Positions 1 to 5,568 of a DNA stretch of 8,266 nt are shown piece after piece. Each line of letters starts with the position of its first letter. The first letter of the stretch is position 1. Below the pieces are notes generated by a model. It worked only from the letters and a program-made list of their open reading frames with translations, was not told where the DNA came from and made no database searches. The stretch covers positions 1-8,266 of the forward strand of contig JAGLQR010000058.1 of assembly GCA_023136725.1 (NCBI GenBank), written 5' to 3'. Origin of the DNA: Candidatus Aminicenantota bacterium (lineage in GTDB: Bacteria; Acidobacteriota; Aminicenantia; UBA2199). Made by a program: the position numbers and the translations under genes.

Positions 1-1195
1 AATAGATTCCGGAATTACTGAAAAATGGGGTTCGGGGAATGTCCTTGCAGGAATAAATATTGTTGAGTATGAAAAGATACTTCCTGTATACGGGCCATTG
101 GACAGGCTTTATTGCTCAGGAGATATTTGTTATTTTATTTTACCTAAATATGAGATCGATGCAATTATGAATGATGGATTTGAGATAGATTCGATACACA
201 AATTACCTGAAAGAAGATCAGGCATTAAAACGACTTACTACGATATTAACGGGTCCTATCATAACTATAGTGAAACATTGGAATTATTGACAAATCTATC
301 CAATCAATATCCTGAACATGCCAGCCTTTTTTCTATTGGTGAATCGGTAGAAGGGAGAGGGCTCCATGTTCTTAAAATCAGCGATAATGTGAGTGAAGAT
401 GAAGATGAACCTAATATTTATATTATAGGATGTCACCATGCAAGGGAATGGATATCAGTAGAGATCCCACTTTTATTTGCTCAATATATTCTGGAAAATA
501 TGGACAGTGATCCGGAGGTCAGGAAGGCGGTAAACGGAACTCAGATATACATTATGCCAATTCTGAATCCGGACGGTTTGGAATTTTCAATAATTAATTA
601 CAGGTATTGGAGGAAGAACAGAAAATATAACGGAGATCTTTCCTGGGGTGTTGATCTGAACAGGAACTATAGTTATATGTGGGGTTATGATGATAGTGGC
701 TCCAGCCCGTCCGAGATTAGTGAGATATTCAGAGGGACAGGACCTTTTTCCGAACCTGAGACTTATGCATTAAAAGAGTTTATGATCCGTGAAGTTCCGG
801 CAGGAGTTCTATCCTATCATAATTTTTCACAATTAATACTTTATCCCTGGGGATATACAAATGATCCGCCTGAAGATTTTGAAGCATTAGATAAGATAGG
901 TAAAAGGATGAGAGATCTTATATTTGAGGTTAATGGGAGAGAGTATGTGCCCGGGTCAGGCAGTTATAATATTTACACTACCAATGGTGGTATGGTCGAT
1001 TGGGCCTATGGGACTTTCCGTGTCCCGGCATATACGATTGAACTTCCTCCCGAATACTCTTTTGAGGGAGGATTTTTCACTTCGAATGAAGAAATCGGCC
1101 GTACATTTGCTGAAAACCTTCCCGCAATGTTGTATTTTACTAATTATTTTATTAATAATGATTTCCTCGAAATGGGGACAAACAAAGAGGACTAA
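1..1195 (+). CDS. Zinc carboxypeptidase, peptidase family M14 (5'-truncated by window edge)
   Basis: This is a metallocarboxypeptidase that removes C-terminal residues from peptides using one zinc ion. The reading frame is open from base 2 with no stop, so the TTG at 98 is an internal Leu codon and the true start and any signal peptide lie outside the window. Counting from the codon at base 2 (397 codons), the M14 signature is complete: HHAREW with zinc ligands His146 and Glu149, substrate-binding DLNRN (Asn220-Arg221), third zinc ligand His273 in SYHNFSQLILYPWG, the carboxylate-clamping Tyr325 in IYTTNGG, and catalytic Glu347 in YTIELP. The residue at the S1' pocket base (Val of GGMVDW) is neutral, which by family knowledge suggests A/T-type preference for hydrophobic ends over basic ones. 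The first ~75 codons look like a propeptide and linker. Export is inferred from the family. The stop is one base before the next gene. Confidence 0.95.
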   Translation, partial: IDSGITEKWGSGNVLAGINIVEYEKILPVYGPLDRLYCSGDICYFILPKYEIDAIMNDGFEIDSIHKLPERRSGIKTTYYDINGSYHNYSETLELLTNLSNQYPEHASLFSIGESVEGRGLHVLKISDNVSEDEDEPNIYIIGCHHAREWISVEIPLLFAQYILENMDSDPEVRKAVNGTQIYIMPILNPDGLEFSIINYRYWRKNRKYNGDLSWGVDLNRNYSYMWGYDDSGSSPSEISEIFRGTGPFSEPETYALKEFMIREVPAGVLSYHNFSQLILYPWGYTNDPPEDFEALDKIGKRMRDLIFEVNGREYVPGSGSYNIYTTNGGMVDWAYGTFRVPAYTIELPPEYSFEGGFFTSNEEIGRTFAENLPAMLYFTNYFINNDFLEMGTNKED

Positions 1196-1196
1196 A

Positions 1197-1424
1197 ATGA
1201 AGCTATGGATCAAAACACAGGACAGAAAGAGAATTCTTGAAATTGATAATATAAGTTTAAGGGGAAATACTCTTAAATATATTAATCAGCAATACCCTTT
1301 CGGTATAGTGCTTGGAAAGTATAAAGATAGAGATAAAGCCCAGACTGTTATTGATACAATTTTTTCCAGGCTTAACTCTGCTTCAGGAAATGATTGTGTC
1401 TATGAAATTCCTGAAGATTATTAG
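1197..1424 (+). CDS. Small conserved-type protein of unknown function (75 aa)
   Basis: The start is the ATG one base after the carboxypeptidase stop. A good Shine-Dalgarno (AGAGGA, 1186-1191) sits 5 nt upstream inside the end of that gene. The same frame is open back to 924, but that part only shadows the carboxypeptidase in another frame, so the 75-codon version is the gene. The product starts MKLWIKTQDRKRILEI and ends VYEIPEDY, with a middle section GIVLGKYKDRDKAQTVIDTI. This layout (MKLWI.sQdr, LG.Y..+.+A..V+D.I, YE.PxD) resembles short uncharacterised proteins I recall from Firmicutes genomes and phages. No function is known to me. There is no signal peptide or membrane segment, so it is probably a compact cytoplasmic alpha/beta protein. 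It is probably co-transcribed with the carboxypeptidase, although a shared operon does not show a shared function. Confidence 0.8.
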   Translation: MKLWIKTQDRKRILEIDNISLRGNTLKYINQQYPFGIVLGKYKDRDKAQTVIDTIFSRLNSASGNDCVYEIPEDY

Positions 1425-1453
1425 GTTAGCTCAGTATTATTCTCAACCCACAC

Positions 1454-1514
1454 TGGTGGCTTCGACAGGCTCAGCCACCAATGCAATCTGGTCACTGAGC
1501 TTGTCGAAGTGACC
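1454..1514. repeat. Dimeric palindromic intergenic repeat (two hairpins with complementary loops)
   Basis: Two hairpins sit side by side between convergent genes. Hairpin 1 (1454-1480) has an 8-bp stem TGGTGGCT/AGCCACCA. Hairpin 2 (1490-1514) has a 7-bp stem GGTCACT/AGTGACC. Each has an 11-nt loop, and the loops are reverse complements of each other except for one position that would be a G-U pair in RNA. Hence CTTCGACAGGCTCAG (1460-1474) can instead pair with CTGAGCTTGTCGAAG (1495-1509) as one long hairpin. The CTTCGACAAGCTCAG core is familiar as an intergenic repeat in many bacterial genomes, and its role is not settled to my knowledge. Hairpin 2 ends 2 bp from the stop codon of the minus-strand gene. 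It could act in transcription end formation, but no T-run follows on either side. Confidence 0.85.
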
Positions 1515-1516
1515 GA

Positions 1517-2074
1517 TCAGTATTTCCATTTAATATTACATCCGATGCTGGGTTTCTGAACCGGATCAACCGGCTTATCATTTAGGATATTATCAAGGGC
1601 ATTTCTGATATTTTTTCCGGTTACAGGTATATTATTTCCAGGCCTGGAATCATCCATCTGTCCTCTATATTTGAGACTGAGTTCACCATCAAATATAAAA
1701 AAATCAGGTGTACAGGCCGCACTATATGCCTGAGCAATATCCTGAATGGAATCGTAAAGATAGGGGAAAGTGAATCTGTATTTTTCAGCAAATTTTTTCA
1801 TATTTTCAGGTGAATCCTGTGGATGAGAAATGACATCATTTGAGCTTATTGCAATAAAAGATATGCCCTTTCCTTTATAATCAAGCGGAATGTAAACAAG
1901 TTCCTCAATGACATGGATAACATATGGACAGTGATTACAGATGAACATTATAACGGTAGCTTTGTCACCTCTCATGTCATTTAAGGAATAATTCTTTCCT
2001 GATATAGTATCAGGAAGTAAAAAATCGGGAGCCTTAGTCCCGAGTGGTATCATTTTTGATAGTGTTTCAGCCAT
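1517..2074 (-). CDS. Thioredoxin-fold protein, AhpC/TSA or PRX-like family
   Basis: This is a thioredoxin-fold redox protein of 185 aa, full length for the PRX-like group. It opens with the AhpC/TSA pattern IPLGTKAPDFLLPDT (residues 9-23). After beta strand VIMFI comes CNHCPYV with a CxxC pair (Cys46, Cys49), at the position of the thioredoxin active site. The cis-Pro loop is ACTPDFFIFD (Thr122-Pro123), and the C-terminus carries KPSIGCNIKWK, a tail I recognise as conserved in this group. There is no signal peptide, so it should act in the cytoplasm, probably as a thiol oxidoreductase or peroxidase. The substrate is unknown, and 'redoxin domain protein' is as far as I would go. The start is firm: AAGGAG overlaps the stop of the upstream gene and lies about 8 nt before ATG, implying translational coupling. 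One extra residue (Tyr185) follows the usual WK ending, just before the adjacent repeat. Confidence 0.9.
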   Translation of the reverse strand: MAETLSKMIPLGTKAPDFLLPDTISGKNYSLNDMRGDKATVIMFICNHCPYVIHVIEELVYIPLDYKGKGISFIAISSNDVISHPQDSPENMKKFAEKYRFTFPYLYDSIQDIAQAYSAACTPDFFIFDGELSLKYRGQMDDSRPGNNIPVTGKNIRNALDNILNDKPVDPVQKPSIGCNIKWKY

Positions 2075-2083
2075 TTGATCTCC

Positions 2084-3154
2084 TTATTCTACTACGGCCT
2101 TTTTTTCATCATTTAACAGGAATGATAGTGCGAATAAGATCAATCCTACTATTGCAACAGTACCGCCCAGCTTTGAGGCTGGGGCAAATAATGAGTTAAG
2201 AAACATTTCAGTAAGATTTCCGACCTTCAATATCACCAACTCTTCAAAACGGGATGATACACTATGGGCAAAATCATATCTGAAACTGAATTCAGATATG
2301 GGAATAATATTCTCAAGCAATGATGCCAGTCCATAAGCGAGAAGTCCGCCGATCATTGTGGTAATACCCGACCATCTGAAAAAACTTGCTTTTGAAGTTG
2401 CAGCAATAAGAGCTCCGAGGAAAATAAATAGTGCCGGAAATATGAACAGAGTATACGTAACAGCACTGATGGTTTTTGTGAAATTCCAGCCTCTTGGAAG
2501 ATCAATCCATTCATCAAGTATCTCAACATCCTCCGGCATCTCTTCCACAGCTCTTAGCTGGAACATTTTTATAAGATCATCCGTTATCTCAAGTCCTGCA
2601 GGCCTGCATGAAGGAAATTCATCAAGATCAAATCCATCAGACCAGTCATTTGTGAATGCAATTCTCTTCCATTGTTCAATATCCATATCATCACATTCAG
2701 GTAAATTCTTTATAACCGACTTAAGATAGGTTGTTATAGAGTCATGAAGGATAGCATCTTTCAAAGGTTTCATATTTAATAATATCGGGTCCGGGCTTCT
2801 TTCTCCTCTAAGGACTTCTCCGAATTGTTTGATCGATTCTGAAAGTTCTCCCCTTAACCATTCGAAAATCCCTGATTCCTTCATTATTTTTCCGGGAGTC
2901 ATCTGCGTTTTTTTCATTGATTCAATAATAATTTTTGTTTTTTCATCATCTATATTCTCATCAGTTTCCAAGGCGGTATATAATTCATCAATAGTTGAAG
3001 GAAGTTCAGCTATTATTTCTCTTGGAAGATCTGACATCACCTCAGGCGTTACTACTGAATTAGTTACTCCAACTGCAATTATAGTTGCAAACAGGATCGG
3101 AATTCCGATCAATGCTGCAATTAAAAATCCGATAACTTTTCTTAAAGGGCTCAT
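2084..3154 (-). CDS. Four-helix membrane protein of unknown function with large extracytoplasmic domain
   Basis: I do not recognise a named family. The 356-aa product has an N-terminal hydrophobic helix (about residues 7-30), a long hydrophilic acidic segment (about 32-225), then three helices (about 228-252, 261-284, 330-347) and a short charged tail. The segment between helices 1 and 2 probably faces outward. It is helix-rich and contains repeated charged stretches such as TALETDENIDDEKTK. It also holds the only two cysteines, Cys154 (PEC) and Cys183 (PSC), which could form a disulfide. A second loop of about 45 residues separates helices 3 and 4. The start has a strong Shine-Dalgarno (AGGAGG, 6 nt from ATG). 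It is coupled to the thioredoxin-like gene downstream by a 9-bp gap. A promoter-like element lies upstream at 3185-3213. No catalytic motif is visible. It might be a sensor or envelope scaffold, but that is speculation. Confidence 0.85.
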   Translation of the reverse strand: MSPLRKVIGFLIAALIGIPILFATIIAVGVTNSVVTPEVMSDLPREIIAELPSTIDELYTALETDENIDDEKTKIIIESMKKTQMTPGKIMKESGIFEWLRGELSESIKQFGEVLRGERSPDPILLNMKPLKDAILHDSITTYLKSVIKNLPECDDMDIEQWKRIAFTNDWSDGFDLDEFPSCRPAGLEITDDLIKMFQLRAVEEMPEDVEILDEWIDLPRGWNFTKTISAVTYTLFIFPALFIFLGALIAATSKASFFRWSGITTMIGGLLAYGLASLLENIIPISEFSFRYDFAHSVSSRFEELVILKVGNLTEMFLNSLFAPASKLGGTVAIVGLILFALSFLLNDEKKAVVE

Positions 3155-3179
3155 ATAATTCCTCCTAAATTATATATAC

Positions 3180-3213
3180 GGTTCCTTATAATATAAGGTT
3201 CCTTATATTTCAA
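3180..3213 (-). promoter_or_regulatory. Putative promoter with overlapping direct/inverted repeat (possible operator)
   Basis: Read on the minus strand, TTGAAA (3213-3208) is followed after 17 nt by TATAAG (3190-3185), a good sigma-70-like pair upstream of the membrane protein gene. The element overlaps an exact 11-bp direct repeat, GGTTCCTTATA at 3180-3190 and 3197-3207 (17-bp period). The spacer also forms a perfect inverted repeat CCTTATA-A-TATAAGG (3184-3198). Repeats placed over a spacer and -10 box are typical of a repressor site. No regulator gene is present in the window. Confidence 0.5.
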
Positions 3214-3229
3214 TAAAATTTTTCGGGCC

Positions 3230-3862
3230 TCATCTGAATATCTTGTCATTGATCCTTATGGTCTTTGCATATACAAGCTCACATGATCGGTCACCACTAT
3301 CATTACGAGATTTGCTGGTAGTCCAGAAAACTTTTTTCCTTCCTGAAAATCCTGACACGTTGACCAGATAGCCTTTTATTTCAACAAGATCATTTTTGCT
3401 GATTTCTTTTAATGCCAGAGAAAGATTGTAATTGGATGGTATTATATGGTTGTTTGAAGAATGGGTGATTATATAGATGTTGTCCAGTGGAAATTCCGGA
3501 CTATATCTGTAAAAATACCATCTGTTTCTCTGTTTGTAAGAGATGAACTTATCCATCTTTTTGTCAGACAGTTTGCCCCATACTAGAGCGAGGTCAATCT
3601 TTGACAAAGATGCAGTCCATTTTCCTTTGTAGGATCTTGTTGAAACAACTCTGGCTGAAATGGAATATTCTGCAACGGGAGTAATAATGAACTTTCCGGA
3701 ATCATTGGAAACTACAATCGGTTCGGGATTAATTATTAATTCCTGTTCAGGATCCAGTTCAACAGATGGTTTTCCTGAAACCATCTTGCTAACAATTGCT
3801 TTTTCACAAGATAGGGTGATCAATAACAGGGATAAGATCAACAATATTTGAAGCTTTCTCAC
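3230..3862 (-). CDS. Putative lipoprotein, conserved protein of unknown function
   Basis: This is a 210-aa exported protein. Residues 1-18 form a type II signal peptide (MRK, hydrophobic run, then TLSC), with Cys19 the likely lipidated residue. The lipobox is loose (Thr at -3), so lipidation is probable rather than certain. A low-complexity linker (about 20-60) leads to a globular part with ARVVSTRSYKG, DLALVWGKLSD, RWYFYRYSPEFPLDNIYIITHSSNNHIIPS (about 112-142), NDLVEIKGYLVNVSG and a C-terminal WTTSKSRNDSGDRSCELVY. I recall this ending (W.tS..R.D.G...CEliy) from hypothetical proteins across Gram-negative bacteria, none with a known function. The start is GTG; a stop lies two codons upstream, so this is the only start that keeps the signal peptide. 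No Shine-Dalgarno is visible. Its stop is 75 bp upstream of the membrane protein gene on the same strand, so partial co-transcription is possible. Confidence 0.85.
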   Translation of the reverse strand: MRKLQILLILSLLLITLSCEKAIVSKMVSGKPSVELDPEQELIINPEPIVVSNDSGKFIITPVAEYSISARVVSTRSYKGKWTASLSKIDLALVWGKLSDKKMDKFISYKQRNRWYFYRYSPEFPLDNIYIITHSSNNHIIPSNYNLSLALKEISKNDLVEIKGYLVNVSGFSGRKKVFWTTSKSRNDSGDRSCELVYAKTIRINDKIFR

Positions 3863-3868
3863 GAATTA

Positions 3869-3874
3869 ATTATA
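3869..3874 (-). promoter_or_regulatory. Candidate -10 box of the lipoprotein gene, possibly giving a leaderless mRNA
   Basis: On the minus strand a perfect TATAAT ends 6 nt before the GTG start of the lipoprotein gene. A transcript beginning at the usual distance would start at or next to the start codon. This fits the absence of a Shine-Dalgarno. No good -35 box is present at 16-18 nt, and such hexamers are common by chance in AT-rich spacers. Confidence 0.3.
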
Positions 3875-3899
3875 AACTATTATGATCTGAAATTCATTA

Positions 3900-4075
3900 A
3901 CCGGCCTGGGCAGGGGTGAGGGTAATGTAAGAACTATAGCAAGTCCCCTTCAGGGGCAAGGTGAATTCGCTTTAGCGAAGAGAAAGCAGCCTGGGCTGAT
4001 TTAGGGGCCTATTTAAGTAATAAACATATTTCGGAAATGGCCCCCCTATAATCCCCCCTAAAGGGGGAGAAATAG
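3900..4075. repeat. C/G-run, hairpin-rich intergenic block, probably a dispersed repeat
   Basis: The 283-bp spacer between divergent genes contains no plausible ORF. It holds a GC-rich patch that contrasts with its AT-rich flanks: CCCCTTCAGGGG (3945-3956), a 14-bp palindrome TTCGCTTTAGCGAA (3966-3979), GGGGCC (4004-4009) that can pair with GGCCCC (4039-4044), and CCCCCTAAAGGGGG (4054-4067). CCTGGGC recurs at 3905 and 3990. Runs of CCCCCT followed by AGGGGG are typical of dispersed intergenic repeats in some candidate-phylum and Bacteroidetes-like genomes. I cannot see other copies here, so the repeat status is inferred. Confidence 0.5.
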
Positions 4076-4117
4076 CTGTTTGTAATGTTGATGCTGGATA
4101 CATTAGCCTTTTTTTTC

Positions 4118-4142
4118 TTGAAATTTTATAATCATTTATATT
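4118..4142 (+). promoter_or_regulatory. Weak candidate promoter region for the acetyltransferase-transporter unit
   Basis: Ahead of the GNAT start lie TTGAAA (4118-4123), TATAAT (4127-4132) and TATATT (4137-4142). No pair has standard spacing: TTGAAA to TATATT is 13 nt, and TATAAT lacks a clear -35. TATAAT lies 13 nt before the ATG, and there is no Shine-Dalgarno, so any leader would be very short. Confidence 0.25.
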
Positions 4143-4145
4143 AAA

Positions 4146-4607
4146 ATGATGAACAATTATTTTTTCAGGGATTTTAAGAGCAACGATTATGCAGAGGTTA
4201 TTGACCTGTGGGAAAAGACCGGACTTGGGAATAAGATGAGGGGAGATGATCTGGAAACCATTGAATTGTCAATAAACCTGGGCGGTAAATTTATTATTAT
4301 GGAAGAGATATCATCACAGAAAATAATCGGAACATCCTGGATGACATTTGATGGAAGGCGGATCCATCTCCATCATTTCGGAATAGATCCCGAGTATCAG
4401 GGACGAAAACTTTTTATACCTCTTATTAAAAAAACACTCAGGTTTGCCAGGGATAAAAATGTTCAGATAAAACTTGAGGTTCATAAAGACAACTTGCAAG
4501 CGATAAAACTATATACAAAAAATCATTTCAAATATCTGGGAGATTACAAGATCTTCATAATACGGGATGTTAAAGAACTAAAAGATATTGGAGATGATCA
4601 GGAATAA
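4146..4607 (+). CDS. GNAT-family N-acetyltransferase
   Basis: This is an acyl-CoA-dependent N-acetyltransferase of 153 aa, normal length for a single GNAT domain. The fold is visible in order: N-terminal FRDFKSNDYAEVIDLWEKTGLG, the beta strand KFIIMEE, beta strand 4 IHLHHFGIDPEYQGR (73-87), then helix 3, beta strand 5 QIKLEVHKDN, and the motif B helix NLQAIKLYTKNHFKYLG with Asn116 and Tyr123, the usual general-acid position. The acetyl-CoA pyrophosphate loop is odd: the expected Q/RxxGxG/A is QGRKLF (85-90), with both glycines replaced. The acceptor is unknown; RimI-like protein or small-amine acetylation are both possible. A second ATG follows the first, and neither has a clear Shine-Dalgarno. 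The transporter gene begins 5 bp after the stop, indicating an operon. Confidence 0.9.
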   Translation: MMNNYFFRDFKSNDYAEVIDLWEKTGLGNKMRGDDLETIELSINLGGKFIIMEEISSQKIIGTSWMTFDGRRIHLHHFGIDPEYQGRKLFIPLIKKTLRFARDKNVQIKLEVHKDNLQAIKLYTKNHFKYLGDYKIFIIRDVKELKDIGDDQE

Positions 4608-4612
4608 TCTTA

Positions 4613-5494
4613 ATGGCATTAAAAGCAAAAGTAGCATTATTAACAGCATGTTTTTTCTGGGCGGCTTCTTTTATAGCAACAAAAATTGCTTTATCTTCGA
4701 TCCCCCCTATAACTGTAGTCTCTTTGAGATTAATTGTATCTTCAATTTTTTTTATTTTTTGGATATATTTAAAAGGAGAGAAGTTTGATATTTTTACAAG
4801 ATCAAATATCCTTCCACTTCTTCTTCTGAGTTTGTTCGGGTCTGGGCTCCACTATGTAATTCAGACGATAGGCCTGCAATATACAACTGCTGCTAAAGGT
4901 GGTATTTATGCTGTGACTGCCCCGATTACTATTATAATTATCGCTGCAGTTTTTCTTAAAGAGAAGATAACTCTCCGGAAAGTTGCAGGAGTTATCATCG
5001 CCCTCCTCGGAGTTATGATCGTAATGGGATTTGATACGATCCTTGAATTTAACCTTAGAGGGAATTTACTCGGAGATCTGTTAGTACTAATAAGCATTGT
5101 CATGTGGGGGATATTCACAGTGATGGGGAAAAGTATTACTTCAAAAATGTCAGCATTGAAAATGACAGCAGCAATTACAATTATCGGAGCAATATATATG
5201 ATCCCGGCAGGTATACTCGAGATGAAGTCAAAGTCTTTTTCTCTTGTTTCAATTAATAGTGATGCATGGCTCTCTATCCTTTTTCTCGGAATTACATGTT
5301 CATTCCTTGCAACTTTATTGTATGTTTACGCACTGACGATGAGCGAATCACAAAAGGTCGGTGTCTATCTTTATACGATTCCACCTATGACCCAGTTAAT
5401 TGCCTTTCTTGTATTAAATGAAGCTATTGGGATATCACTTCTTGCCGGTTCTGCTATTGTAATATCAGGTTTGTATCTTACCGAAAAGGGATAA
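4613..5494 (+). CDS. EamA-domain (DMT superfamily) transporter
   Basis: This is an inner-membrane permease of the drug/metabolite transporter superfamily. Its 293 aa match the usual ten-helix, two-EamA-repeat architecture: repeat 1 about residues 7-138, repeat 2 about 150-290. Typical features are WAASFIATKIAL (16-27) at the first helix, the end of repeat 1 with PITIIIIAAVFLKEKIT then a glycine-rich helix, and the matching PPMTQLIAFLVLNEAIG near the end of repeat 2. That repetition reflects the internal duplication of the family. Members export amino acids, nucleobases or other metabolites, and the sequence does not tell the substrate. AGGA (4600-4603) lies 9 nt before the ATG, inside the end of the acetyltransferase gene. 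The pairing with a GNAT could mean export of an acetylated compound, but such neighbours are common and this is only a guess. No terminator hairpin follows. Confidence 0.92.
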   Translation: MALKAKVALLTACFFWAASFIATKIALSSIPPITVVSLRLIVSSIFFIFWIYLKGEKFDIFTRSNILPLLLLSLFGSGLHYVIQTIGLQYTTAAKGGIYAVTAPITIIIIAAVFLKEKITLRKVAGVIIALLGVMIVMGFDTILEFNLRGNLLGDLLVLISIVMWGIFTVMGKSITSKMSALKMTAAITIIGAIYMIPAGILEMKSKSFSLVSINSDAWLSILFLGITCSFLATLLYVYALTMSESQKVGVYLYTIPPMTQLIAFLVLNEAIGISLLAGSAIVISGLYLTEKG

Positions 5495-5522
5495 ATTCAA
5501 GTTTTCTATTCCGGAAATTTGA

Positions 5523-5551
5523 TTGATTGTCGTATTAATATTATTTATAAT
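5523..5551 (+). promoter_or_regulatory. Sigma-70-like promoter of the M6 protease gene
   Basis: TTGATT (5523-5528) and a perfect TATAAT (5546-5551) are separated by 17 nt. Transcription would start near 5558, just ahead of the GGAG ribosome binding site (5560-5563), giving a leader of only about 11 nt. It lies in the 68-bp gap after the transporter gene, so the protease gene can be transcribed independently. Confidence 0.6.
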
Positions 5552-5568
5552 CCGAAGTTGGAGTGAAA

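Noticed and set aside
98..1195. Start codon TTG at 98 for the carboxypeptidase
   Set aside because: The frame is open from base 2 with coding-like sequence and no Shine-Dalgarno before 98; the gene is cut by the window edge.
924..1196. 166-aa version of the small + strand gene
   Set aside because: The part before 1197 is the carboxypeptidase read in another frame; the ribosome binding site and protein pattern support ATG 1197.
1454..1514. Rho-independent bidirectional terminator
   Set aside because: The hairpins are well placed between convergent genes, but neither side has the T-run needed; kept as a repeat.
1517..3154. Redox system in which the thioredoxin-like protein reduces the membrane protein's cysteine pair
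   Set aside because: The thioredoxin-like protein has no signal peptide and should be cytoplasmic, while the cysteines are predicted to face outward.
2358..3158. Plus-strand ORFs of 109-123 aa opposite the membrane protein gene
   Set aside because: They are antisense shadows of a gene with convincing helices, Shine-Dalgarno and coupling; no protein-like patterns of their own.
3900..4075. CRISPR array or tRNA gene in the divergent spacer
   Set aside because: There are no regularly spaced identical repeats and no cloverleaf with the T-loop consensus; only assorted short palindromes.
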